DNA of 64,000 nt from Flavobacteriales bacterium. GTDB taxonomy: Bacteria > Bacteroidota > Bacteroidia > Flavobacteriales_F > PHOS-HE28. This document shows, piece after piece, positions 1 through 8,017 of the stretch. Under the pieces are notes generated by a model. That model was not told where the DNA came from. It did no database searches and saw only the letters and a list, made by a program, of their open reading frames with translations. Within the stretch, counting starts at the first letter, position 1. The number at the start of each line of letters is the position of its first letter. The DNA lies in assembly GCA_016721005.1 (NCBI GenBank), contig JADKJM010000008.1, positions 62,001-126,000 of the forward strand, in the 5' to 3' direction. The translations under genes and the position numbers were made by a program.

Positions 1-1
1 C

Positions 2-535
2 ATCGGAACGGTCAAGAACAAGAGTTGGAGCAGCAGCAGTTGTAGGGACGAGGTCGCCATACACGTCACGTTGCCCGAGATGCACCGCATCGCCTTGATG
101 GGCTCAGGCGATATCGAGGTGGAGCGCTTCTCTGATGTGGGTGCGATGGAGCTTCGCCTACAAGGCTCGGGCGATATCCATTTCACCTCGATCAAAGGGG
201 TGACCGCATTCAACATCAACCTCGATGGCTCCGGCGACATCCTAGCAGAAGGCGCGATGGTCGCGGGGCGTACGAAGATCGCGTTGGCCGGCAGCGGCGA
301 TGTGCGCATGGAAGGCCGGACCGAATTCTTGGAAGTGAGTGCGGTCGGTTCGGGTGATGTGGATGCGAGTGGCTTCGAAGCGCGCGCCTGCGATGCACGG
401 GTGGTGGGCTCCGGCGATGTCGTAGTGAATTGCATCGGCACCTTCAACCGGCAGTCCATAGGCTCCGGCGATGTGACCAATACCGGGAGCGCCGGTGGGA
501 ACGGGGCCAGAGGGGTTGGAACCGGCCCGTACTAG
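2..535 (+). CDS. GIN-domain (DUF2807) surface protein, 5' truncated
   Basis: The reading frame is open from the window edge, so the N-terminus is missing. The visible part repeats a short module centred on GSGDI or GSGDV about seven times, spaced roughly 18-25 residues. This is the hallmark of the GIN / DUF2807 putative auto-transporter-adhesin-head domain, a right-handed beta-helix common in Bacteroidota exported proteins. The usual product is a lipoprotein or secreted protein of 200-250 residues, so about 25-30% is probably lost upstream. The tail after the last repeat is short and rich in glycine and ends at a TAG. The precise function of this family is unknown. The next gene starts about 135 bases downstream on the same strand. 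Confidence 0.8.
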   Translation: MGTVKNKSWSSSSCRDEVAIHVTLPEMHRIALMGSGDIEVERFSDVGAMELRLQGSGDIHFTSIKGVTAFNINLDGSGDILAEGAMVAGRTKIALAGSGDVRMEGRTEFLEVSAVGSGDVDASGFEARACDARVVGSGDVVVNCIGTFNRQSIGSGDVTNTGSAGGNGARGVGTGPY

Positions 536-669
536 GCGCTGGGGTCGATCGGTCCTGTTCCGCCGTGCGCTTCCGATAGGGGACCACTCATTCCGTGATG
601 ACCCGCTTTCCTGTCGATCAAGGCATCTTTTCCCTGTCGTTCGGCGTCTTTCCAGCGCAGCTCGATCCA

Positions 670-3600
670 ATGACCCGTTCATACCTCCACGCCGTATGTG
701 TGATCCTCTGCGCGGTTGGACCGTTCCCGGGTCATGCACAGTTGAACACATGGTTGGTGCGCGAGGTGAATGGCGTTCACCTGATGGACCTGACGACACC
801 CGTGCCGACCTTCGGTCCGTTGATCCCGGGCCTGGGTACAGGGGGTGTGGAGCATGTGAACCTCATGACCGATGGGAGCAATAACCTCTTGTTCACCGTG
901 GCGGTGAATGGGAGCAATTCCACCGAAGTATGGAACGCGGCCATGGCTCCGATGCCGAACGGGACGGGATTGCTGGACCATTCCTCCACGCTGCAATCGG
1001 CCATCTGTCCGGTGCCGTGCCACCCGGAGCGGTATTACATCGTGCATGAAGAGACGCTTTCCAACATGCTCTATTACTCGATCGTGGACATGACGCTGGA
1101 TGGAGGACTGGGCGACGTGACCCAGAAGAACATCCTTATCGGCGCGTCGTTCTCGGAGGCCTTGGCCATTTCGCACCGCATGGTGAACGGGTGTCGCTGG
1201 CTCTTCTGCGTGATCGAGGACAACGGGGTGTACGCACTCTCCAAATGCCTGATCAGCGAGAGCGGTATTGGCCCGCCGCAGACCATGGCCACGTTCAACC
1301 TCCCCTCGTTCAATTCCACGTACGAGGTGGAGATCTCACCGGACAATTCGAGGTTGGCGGTGAGCATCTGGAGCATCGATCCTGTGGATCCGGACATCAT
1401 GCTGTGGGACCTTGACATTTCCAATGGCACGGTGAGCAACCCCGTTCCGCTTTCGGTTTCCGATGATGCCGTTCTGGGACTCCAGTTCTCCCCGGCGGGC
1501 GGCTACCTCTATTTCCTCTGCAACAGTGCGTCCTCCGATATGGATCTCGGAAGGGTCCGCTTGAGCGATCTGACCGTTGAACTCATAGACCCGAACATGG
1601 GGTCCTACCTCACGCAGGTGGAACTTGCAGGGAACGGACGGCTTTACGTATCACAGAACTTCTCCAGCCAATACATGGCCGAGATCTCCATACCGGACGC
1701 ACCAACGGTTGCCAGCATCGGCTATGTCCATGACGCACTGTTGCTTGGTACGGGGAGCGGTTGTCGCCCGGCCTTGCCCAATACCATTGAAGGTGAACTA
1801 CCCGGTGAGCCGGCTCCGCCGGGTTACATCGCTTTCTCGGCGCAGGCCGTGGGCGGATGCGACACCTACCAGTTCCAGGATAGCACCTGCCTAAGCACAT
1901 GGTGGGAATGGGATCTCGGCGACGGGACCATCACCAACACGCAGGTGCCCATTCATCAATTCGCACCGGGGGTGTATGACATCACGTTGCGTGTGGTCGC
2001 GTGCGGCGACACCTTGTCGCTTACGAAACCTGCATACATCACCAGCAGCACCGTGGCCGCTGCGGCAGTGTTGGACGCGCAACCGGATCAGGTGTGCGTA
2101 GGAGAGTCGGTCCAGTTCACGAACACCTCCACGAACGCGTCCGACATTGCTTGGGACCTTGGCGACGGGACGACCGGGACAGGTGATCCACCGGATCATG
2201 CCTATGCATCGGCCGGCACGCACATGGTCACACTTGTAGCAAGCAATGCTTGTGGGTCGGACACGGCCTTCGTACCGATCACGGTCCTTGGCACCGCCGC
2301 AGTACCTGATGTGGTGAGCGATCCATGCCAACTCACGGTACAGGTGAGCAGTGGGAGCGTGGGGGCAGGTTCCGTTCAGTGGCTCTTCGGCGATGGTGCC
2401 ACCGCATCGGATAGTGCTGCGGTGCATGACTACGCGCAACCCGGTTCATTCGATATTTCGTTGATCGTGGATCCCGGAACCGCGTGCGCGGATACGGCGG
2501 TGGTACCGGTTGTCGTGGGGAACGGACCGAGCGCGGCGTTCTCCGTTACGCTGTTGTGCGATCTGGTGGTGGAGTTCTCTGATGCCAGTACACCGGGTTC
2601 AACGCTGCTGTGGGACTTCGACGATGGATCCGGCGGAAGTTCTTCATTTGAATCGCATACGTATGCGGACGCAGGTCCCTTCGTGGTCCAACTGATCGCC
2701 ACGGACGGCCTTGGATGCACGGATACCACATCGATCCCGGTAACCCCGATCGCCGCACTGAACGCATCCTTCGATGTGCTCACCACACCATGCACCTTAC
2801 AGCAAGCGTTCACGAATACCAGTGTTGGTGGAAGTGTGCTTGCGTGGGACTTCGGTGATGGTGGTACGGACGATACCCTCGATCCCATGCACGATTTCGC
2901 TACACCGGGAACCTACCTCATCACTCTGGTCGTGGATCCCGGGACCGCATGCGCGGATACGACCAGCATCCTCATCCCGGTCTCCGGCGCACCGTTGGCC
3001 GCGTTCACGGATTCCATTGGATGCGAACACACTGTTCAGTTATCGGATGCAAGCCTGGGTGCCGACCTGGTGCAGTGGGTGCTCGGCGACGGCTCTTTCT
3101 CGGACGATCCCATCGTCTTTCACACTTACCCTGGACCCGGACAGTACGGCGTGTTGCTCATTGCGTTGAACACGGCAGGTTGTGCGGATTCCGTCTTCGT
3201 GTCGATCGATGTGCCACCGGACGTGCATGCCGTCTTCACGGCACAACACGATATCTGCGCAGCGCGATGGAACTTCATCAACGCCTCCGTGAATGCTTCT
3301 GGATACATCTGGAGCTTCGGCGATGGAACCGGTTCGATCGATCCATCGCCGTCCCATGTCTACGTGGCGCAGGGCACCTTCATCACCGAGCTGATCGCGT
3401 TCAGCGCCAATGATTGCAACGACACAACGCATATGACCATCGCGGCGATCGATGGAGATGTGCTGCCCGGATTGTTCGTCCCGAATTGCTTCACGCCGAA
3501 CGGGGATGGAGTGAACGAACGGTTCGTGATCGGCGGGGTTCCGGAGTGCTTCGACCTGATGCTGCTCATCTTCAACCGCTGGGGCGAATTGATCCACGAG

Positions 3601-3723
3601 GATGACCGTATGGAAGGGTGGGATGGACTTGTGAACGGCTCGAAGGCACCGAGTGGCACCTATGTGTACCTGATCACCGGGAATGGTCAGCGGCGTGAGG
3701 GCACGGTCACCTTGCTGCGCTGA
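670..3723 (+). CDS. Secreted multi-PKD protein with gliding-motility C-terminal domain (T9SS type B)
   Basis: A 1,017-residue exported protein. I start at 670 because that Met opens a signal peptide of about 24 residues ending GPFPGHAQ; an upstream in-frame ATG at 595 would put 25 unlikely residues before it. Residues ~25-380 resemble a beta-propeller of WD40/lactonase type. Seven PKD domains follow, each with a W-x-(L/F)-G-D-G core at about residues 412, 494, 570, 647, 725, 802 and 880, a regular 77-82 residue spacing. Residues ~935-1017 carry the gliding motility-associated C-terminal domain (FTPNGDGVNE, NRWGELI, GTYVYLI), the CHU_C / TIGR04131 sorting signal. Expected to be exported through the type IX system and attached at the cell surface, probably as adhesin or glycan-binding protein. 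The ligand cannot be read from sequence. Confidence 0.9.
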   Translation: MTRSYLHAVCVILCAVGPFPGHAQLNTWLVREVNGVHLMDLTTPVPTFGPLIPGLGTGGVEHVNLMTDGSNNLLFTVAVNGSNSTEVWNAAMAPMPNGTGLLDHSSTLQSAICPVPCHPERYYIVHEETLSNMLYYSIVDMTLDGGLGDVTQKNILIGASFSEALAISHRMVNGCRWLFCVIEDNGVYALSKCLISESGIGPPQTMATFNLPSFNSTYEVEISPDNSRLAVSIWSIDPVDPDIMLWDLDISNGTVSNPVPLSVSDDAVLGLQFSPAGGYLYFLCNSASSDMDLGRVRLSDLTVELIDPNMGSYLTQVELAGNGRLYVSQNFSSQYMAEISIPDAPTVASIGYVHDALLLGTGSGCRPALPNTIEGELPGEPAPPGYIAFSAQAVGGCDTYQFQDSTCLSTWWEWDLGDGTITNTQVPIHQFAPGVYDITLRVVACGDTLSLTKPAYITSSTVAAAAVLDAQPDQVCVGESVQFTNTSTNASDIAWDLGDGTTGTGDPPDHAYASAGTHMVTLVASNACGSDTAFVPITVLGTAAVPDVVSDPCQLTVQVSSGSVGAGSVQWLFGDGATASDSAAVHDYAQPGSFDISLIVDPGTACADTAVVPVVVGNGPSAAFSVTLLCDLVVEFSDASTPGSTLLWDFDDGSGGSSSFESHTYADAGPFVVQLIATDGLGCTDTTSIPVTPIAALNASFDVLTTPCTLQQAFTNTSVGGSVLAWDFGDGGTDDTLDPMHDFATPGTYLITLVVDPGTACADTTSILIPVSGAPLAAFTDSIGCEHTVQLSDASLGADLVQWVLGDGSFSDDPIVFHTYPGPGQYGVLLIALNTAGCADSVFVSIDVPPDVHAVFTAQHDICAARWNFINASVNASGYIWSFGDGTGSIDPSPSHVYVAQGTFITELIAFSANDCNDTTHMTIAAIDGDVLPGLFVPNCFTPNGDGVNERFVIGGVPECFDLMLLIFNRWGELIHEDDRMEGWDGLVNGSKAPSGTYVYLITGNGQRREGTVTLLR

Positions 3724-3936
3724 TCCCGGACCATCCACTGCGCCGGCCCGTATGTGGTTGTGGACACAGGTGGCGAAATGGATACTGGATCTGCTTGAAC
3801 TTTCTTGAGGGGTTGAACGCAAGCACTTTGCTGCTTACCGATCGCGGATCGTCACCCGTCGAAATGCTCCGGTTGTTGAAGGAACCATGCGTTGCCGCTC
3901 GCGTATCCGTCCTCGGAACCGAACGAAACAACCCCC

Positions 3937-4449
3937 ATGAAAACCCGCAACACTCTCGCCCGCTCACTTGGTCTTCTGATCACGGTCGCCTGTGCAAACC
4001 AACTCGCGATCGCTGCACCTCCGACACGCCCTTCGCCGGAAGCGGTGTTCCTTACCGGCTGGTTGCATGTGGAGGACCTCACCATGGCCGATGTGGTGGT
4101 GACGGTGGAAGTGAACGGCGTAACGCGCACGGGCTCCGTGAAGGAGAACGGACGTTTCGATATCGTCCTACCGTCGGACGCAGAGGTGCTCCTGCGTTTC
4201 GAGAAGCCCGGGCACCTGCCTAAGGAAGTGACGGTGGATACCCGCAATGTGAACGACGGTGGGTTCGCCGATCAGCGCATACGCCACATCAAGTTCGCCG
4301 TGGTCCTCAACCTCGAACGACATATGGCCGGTCTTACCTATGGCGGTCCGGTCGGCAGCATCGCCTTCGATGCAGGTGGCGGTTGTCTCGCGGTGGCGCA
4401 TGACCGCACGATCATCCCTGCGAAGCGCCAGGCGATCATGGTGTTCTGA
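3937..4449 (+). CDS. Exported protein with carboxypeptidase-regulatory-like beta-sandwich
   Basis: A 170-residue product. The start at 3937 gives a clean signal peptide (MKTRNTLARSLGLLITVA, then a hydrophobic stretch ending IAAP); an in-frame ATG 45 bases upstream would not. The body (VFLTGWLHVEDL, then VNGVTRTGSVKENGRFDI and LLRFEKPGHLPKEV) has the rhythm of a carboxypeptidase-regulatory-like or transthyretin-type beta-sandwich, a fold used in Bacteroidota surface proteins. No catalytic residues and no T9SS sorting domain are visible, so it is probably periplasmic or surface-held by other means. The 213 bases upstream hold no gene and no promoter I could call. Exact role unknown. Confidence 0.65.
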   Translation: MKTRNTLARSLGLLITVACANQLAIAAPPTRPSPEAVFLTGWLHVEDLTMADVVVTVEVNGVTRTGSVKENGRFDIVLPSDAEVLLRFEKPGHLPKEVTVDTRNVNDGGFADQRIRHIKFAVVLNLERHMAGLTYGGPVGSIAFDAGGGCLAVAHDRTIIPAKRQAIMVF

Positions 4450-4551
4450 ACGGCCTAACGGACAACGAGGTCGTCGAGATATCCATCAATGCACCGTGGT
4501 GGATCAAAACGTTTGCAAGGGATCCGATCCCCGATCCATTGATCGCGCGGA

Positions 4552-4866
4552 TCAACGGCTCTCCAATTTCCCGCGCTGGTTGGCCACCAGGTTGTGCAGG
4601 CGCTCCGCCGCACCGATGATCGCTTGGTGCAGGTTGCTGTCGATGTGTGTTACGGCCAAGGGCTGCATGCCGCGAGGTCGGGCTTCCATCACACATTTCT
4701 GGTCGGGCTTCCCGCTCTTCTCCCCGTTCTCATCACTCAGGTGTACTTCAACGCGTGTCACGTGATCGGCGAAGTGGGCCATGGCCTTTTCCACGGAGGT
4801 GCGCACATGTTCGTTCAGCCCTTCGGAAGCGGGAATGTTCTTGTCGGTATGAATAAGGATCTGCAT
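4552..4866 (-). CDS. hpf: Ribosome hibernation-promoting factor, HPF/RaiA family (short form)
   Basis: A 104-residue protein beginning MQILIHTDKNIPASEGLNEH. The family pattern of a beta-strand, a helix that binds the 30S subunit (VRTSVEKAMAHFADHVTRVE), then HLSDENG and a second conserved segment (CVMEARPRGMQPLAVTH) is present, ending in the amphipathic helix AIIGAAERLHNLV. It lacks the C-terminal dimerisation domain of long HPF, so this is the short form. Members bind the decoding site of idle ribosomes in stationary phase and block translation. I chose Met at 4866 rather than an upstream in-frame start because the family begins at this beta-strand. It stands alone, convergent with the upstream + gene and divergent from the flavoprotein. 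Confidence 0.85.
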   Translation of the reverse strand: MQILIHTDKNIPASEGLNEHVRTSVEKAMAHFADHVTRVEVHLSDENGEKSGKPDQKCVMEARPRGMQPLAVTHIDSNLHQAIIGAAERLHNLVANQRGKLESR

Positions 4867-4978
4867 CAGTGTCGTTTCGATCGTGCTATGAATGCACGGA
4901 ATGGTGTGCCGCACAATGTAAGCAGTGCTGCACACGCGCCCTTGGAACGCATCTTTGGCGCCTACTGATCAACTCTCC

Positions 4979-6208
4979 ATGTCCGCTCCAGCCAACCGTA
5001 TCGTCATCATCGGTGGTGGCGCTTCGGGCTTCATGGCGGCCATCAGTGCGAAGACGCATCGTCCGGACGCGGAGGTGTTCCTTTTGGAGAAGAGTGACAA
5101 GTGGCTGGCGAAGGTGCGCATCAGTGGGGGAGGTCGATGCAATGTCACGCATCGCTTCATGGAACCGCGGAAGTTCGCGCGGAACTACCCGCGCGGTGAA
5201 GCCTTCGTGCGCAAGCTCTTTTCCGAATGGGGACAGCCGGGAACGGTGAATTGGTTCGCCGATCAGGGTGTGATGTTGAAGACCGAGGCCGACGGGCGCA
5301 TGTTCCCGACCACGAATGATTCGCGCACCGTCATTGACGCGTTGCTAAGCGCTGCGCATGCGCTCGGAGTGGTCACGCGCTTGCATACGCCGGTCACGAA
5401 GCTGGAGCGCGATGGTGATGCGTGGTTGCTGACCACACCGAGCGAAGTGCTCCATACCGATCGCGTGATCGTCGCGACCGGCGGATCCCCGAAGGATGAA
5501 GGGTTCGCGTGGTTGCGCGCTCTCGGTCACGAAGTGGTCCCTGCCGTGCCATCGCTCTTCACCTTCAACCTGCCGGCTGATCCGATCCGTGAGTTGATGG
5601 GTGTGGTGGCTCCGCGCGTGCGTTTGCGCATTGCCGGAACGAAGTTGGAGAGCTCTGGTCCTTTGCTGATCACGCACTGGGGACTGAGCGGCCCCGCAGT
5701 GCTTCGCTTGAGTGCGTTCGGTGCGCGTGATCTACATGGGATGGGATACGCGTACACGGTAGCGGTGGATTGGCTTGGTGAACTGGGCGAAGGACCCGCA
5801 CGCGAAGCGCTGATGAAGGAAGTGTCCGAGCACCCGAAGAGGAACGTGGTGAATGCATCACCCTTCGGCCTGCCTGCACGACTCTGGTCCTATCTCCTGC
5901 AACGTGCGGACCTCCCCTTGGAGAAGCCCGTTGGCGAACTTGGGAAGAAAGGGATGGACCGCTTGCTTGCCGTACTCACCAACGATCGCTACGAGGCGAA
6001 CGGCAGGACGACCTTCAAAGAGGAGTTCGTGACAGCTGGCGGCATTGCCCTGCAACAGGTGGATCCCGCGACGCTGGAAAGCAAAGTGCTTCCCGGCCTA
6101 CACTTCGCCGGTGAAGTGTTGGACATGGATGGGATCACGGGTGGTTTCAATTTCCAAGCGGCGTGGAGTACGGGCTGGTTGGCCGGGAAGGCAGCCGCTA
6201 TGGGTTGA
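4979..6208 (+). CDS. HI0933/YhiN (BaiN)-family FAD-dependent oxidoreductase
   Basis: A 409-residue flavoprotein. The N-terminal Rossmann motif (IVIIGGGASGFMAAISA) binds the FAD ADP moiety, and the signature RISGGGRCNVTH identifies the HI0933/YhiN family rather than a generic oxidoreductase. Further family blocks are VIVATGGSPKDEGFAWLR, PSLFTFN, LITHWGLSGPAVLRLS and a C-terminal flavin-contacting block (LPGLHFAGEVLDMDG, GGFNFQAAWSTGW). Family members are often labelled aminoacetone oxidase-like or BaiN-like flavoproteins, but the physiological substrate is generally unknown and nothing in this neighbourhood fixes it. The start at 4979 places the first beta-strand within five residues. A CATCTTTG element about 21 bases upstream may be its promoter. 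Confidence 0.85.
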   Translation: MSAPANRIVIIGGGASGFMAAISAKTHRPDAEVFLLEKSDKWLAKVRISGGGRCNVTHRFMEPRKFARNYPRGEAFVRKLFSEWGQPGTVNWFADQGVMLKTEADGRMFPTTNDSRTVIDALLSAAHALGVVTRLHTPVTKLERDGDAWLLTTPSEVLHTDRVIVATGGSPKDEGFAWLRALGHEVVPAVPSLFTFNLPADPIRELMGVVAPRVRLRIAGTKLESSGPLLITHWGLSGPAVLRLSAFGARDLHGMGYAYTVAVDWLGELGEGPAREALMKEVSEHPKRNVVNASPFGLPARLWSYLLQRADLPLEKPVGELGKKGMDRLLAVLTNDRYEANGRTTFKEEFVTAGGIALQQVDPATLESKVLPGLHFAGEVLDMDGITGGFNFQAAWSTGWLAGKAAAMG

Positions 6209-6280
6209 CCTCGATCCGTAGAGGCAGGGGGTGTTAACATCCATTGTATATCCCACCTATCGGGTCAGCCGGTCGCGCGC

Positions 6281-6288
6281 TACCTTTC
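6281..6288 (+). promoter_or_regulatory. Candidate -7 promoter element (TACCTTTC)
   Basis: TACCTTTC matches 7 of the 8 positions of the Bacteroidota -7 consensus TAnnTTTG and lies 23 bases before the dioxygenase start. No clear TTG -33 element is present, so support is modest. Confidence 0.4.
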
Positions 6289-6311
6289 CATCACTTAATT
6301 CCAGCATCCTG

Positions 6312-7148
6312 ATGTCCAACAGTACGGTTCACGGATCACCGCAAGGGGTGATGGATGCATCAGCCATCCATGGTACAGGAATTTCGCCCGCGGATCGGGC
6401 CGACTTCGAGAGGAATGGATTCCTTCATAGGAAAGGTTTCTTCGATCGCCGGCAAGTGGATGTGTTGTTGACGGCGATCCGGGAACTGGAGGACCGTTGG
6501 ATAAGGGATGAAGTGAAGGAAGTGAACGGTACACCGATCAAGTACGGGAGGGATGTGGATGGGCGCGTGATCATCCAACGGTTCGCGTTCGCTTCACTTC
6601 ATCATCCGGTATTGGCCGAACTTCTTCGCGATCCGCGTTTCGAGCCGTTCCTGCACCTACTTGTTGGCGATGCGCGATTGGGGGTGGATGAAAAGGACGG
6701 TCTGGTGGTGAATCATTACGTGAACGTCGACGGCAGTTCCTTCACGCGCATGGGATGGCACACGGATTCATTGCGCGATGTGTTCCTGGGCCAGCGCATC
6801 CGGCCGATGATCAACCTGGGGATCCACTTGGACGATCAGGATCCTGCGAATGGTGGATTGCGACTCCTGCCCGGTACACATCGCCAACATCTGGGCGGTA
6901 TGCTCTTCCGCAAACGTTATTTCGTGGATCACCGCCCGGATCCCGGGGAGGTCGGGTTCGCTATCCAAGCGGGTGATATCACCTTGCACGACGGTCGGAT
7001 CTGGCATCGTGTGGAACAAAGCAGGTTGATCGGTGAGGCCAGCCGTCGCCGGGTGATGTACATCCCGATCATCAGCGGGAAACACCAGTCGCGCACGGAC
7101 GGTGCCTTCACTCCGTTGTATCATCGCTTCCAGCGGCTGGGTCAGTGA
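6312..7148 (+). CDS. Phytanoyl-CoA dioxygenase (PhyH) family Fe(II)/2-oxoglutarate oxygenase
   Basis: A 278-residue protein of the PhyH family, non-haem iron oxygenases that hydroxylate lipids or specialised metabolites with 2-oxoglutarate as co-substrate. The facial triad is visible: the H-x-D pair in GWHTDSLRD (His150, Asp152) and the distal His in DGRIWHRVEQS (His232). Other family features are the early DFERNGFLHRKGFF segment and NGGLRLLPGTHRQH in the double-stranded beta-helix. I start at 6312 (MSNSTVHG) rather than an upstream in-frame ATG that would add 27 residues unlike the family. Its stop overlaps the GTG start of the SDR gene, so the two are translationally coupled and probably act on one substrate, which the sequence does not identify. 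Confidence 0.8.
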   Translation: MSNSTVHGSPQGVMDASAIHGTGISPADRADFERNGFLHRKGFFDRRQVDVLLTAIRELEDRWIRDEVKEVNGTPIKYGRDVDGRVIIQRFAFASLHHPVLAELLRDPRFEPFLHLLVGDARLGVDEKDGLVVNHYVNVDGSSFTRMGWHTDSLRDVFLGQRIRPMINLGIHLDDQDPANGGLRLLPGTHRQHLGGMLFRKRYFVDHRPDPGEVGFAIQAGDITLHDGRIWHRVEQSRLIGEASRRRVMYIPIISGKHQSRTDGAFTPLYHRFQRLGQ

Positions 7149-7960
7149 CGGAACCCGGCGCAACATCGAAAGGCTATGCCCTGATCACCGGGGCAGGGCA
7201 GGGGATCGGGCGGGCGATCGCGCTGGAATTGGCGTTAAGAGGATTCGGCATTCTTGCGACCGCGCGTTCGCAAGCTTCGCTTAAAGAGGTTGTGATGGAA
7301 TGCGGTGCGCTGAATGGAGGTCGCGCCACCGCGATCGCAGTTGATCTTTTCGAAGCGGACGCCGTGGACCGGTTGGTTGATGCGACGCGTTCCCTTCCAG
7401 AGCCGCTCACTGCGCTGGTGAACAATGCAGGCCAAGCCTTCTGGGGTTGTTTCGAGGACGTATCCATGGATGATCACCGGAAGTTGATGCGCCTGAACGT
7501 GGAGGTCCCGTTGGAACTTACGCACCGCTTGTTGCCTATGCTGCGAGTCCGACCCGAGTCGTACATCCTGATGGTGAGCAGCCTCACCGCATACAGCGCC
7601 ATGGCCACCTTGGCGACCTACTGTGGAAGTAAAGCGTTCCTGCTGCGCTTCGGACGATCGCTCCGGTTGGAACTGAAGGACACAGGGGTGAATGTGTGTT
7701 GCGTCTGCCCCGGTACGGTGCTCACCGGATTCACACAACGCGCGAACATGCAGGCCATGGATGATCTCGCCAAGCGTTTCGGGAAGCCACCGGGCCCGAT
7801 CGCGCGTGCTGCGGTGGATGCCTTGCTGGCCGGGCGCGCGGAGGTGGTGCCCGGCTTTCTTGATCGGACCACTGCGTGGTTCATGAAGTTGTTCCCGGAT
7901 GCACTTGTGGAACGCGTGGCGAGCAACATCTACCTGAAGCGCTTGCCAAAGCGTAAGTGA
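7145..7960 (+). CDS. Short-chain dehydrogenase/reductase (SDR)
   Basis: A 271-residue classical SDR. The cofactor glycine motif TGAGQGIG lies near residues 13-20, NNAG near 93, a catalytic Ser in VSSLTAYSA near 145, and the Tyr-x-x-x-Lys pair in YCGSK (Tyr159, Lys163). Membership and catalytic competence are therefore well supported. The start codon is GTG, sharing bases with the upstream TGA stop in a GTGA overlap, which means coupling to the PhyH dioxygenase. A hydroxylase followed by an alcohol dehydrogenase suggests sequential oxidation of a lipid-like molecule, but that is inference. No terminator is evident in the 57 bases before the convergent cyclase gene. Confidence 0.85.
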   Translation: MTEPGATSKGYALITGAGQGIGRAIALELALRGFGILATARSQASLKEVVMECGALNGGRATAIAVDLFEADAVDRLVDATRSLPEPLTALVNNAGQAFWGCFEDVSMDDHRKLMRLNVEVPLELTHRLLPMLRVRPESYILMVSSLTAYSAMATLATYCGSKAFLLRFGRSLRLELKDTGVNVCCVCPGTVLTGFTQRANMQAMDDLAKRFGKPPGPIARAAVDALLAGRAEVVPGFLDRTTAWFMKLFPDALVERVASNIYLKRLPKRK

Positions 7961-8017
7961 CAGCGGACACCACGCCGCGAAAGCCACCGGTATGTTGCCG
8001 GATGTTTCAGCTCCGGA

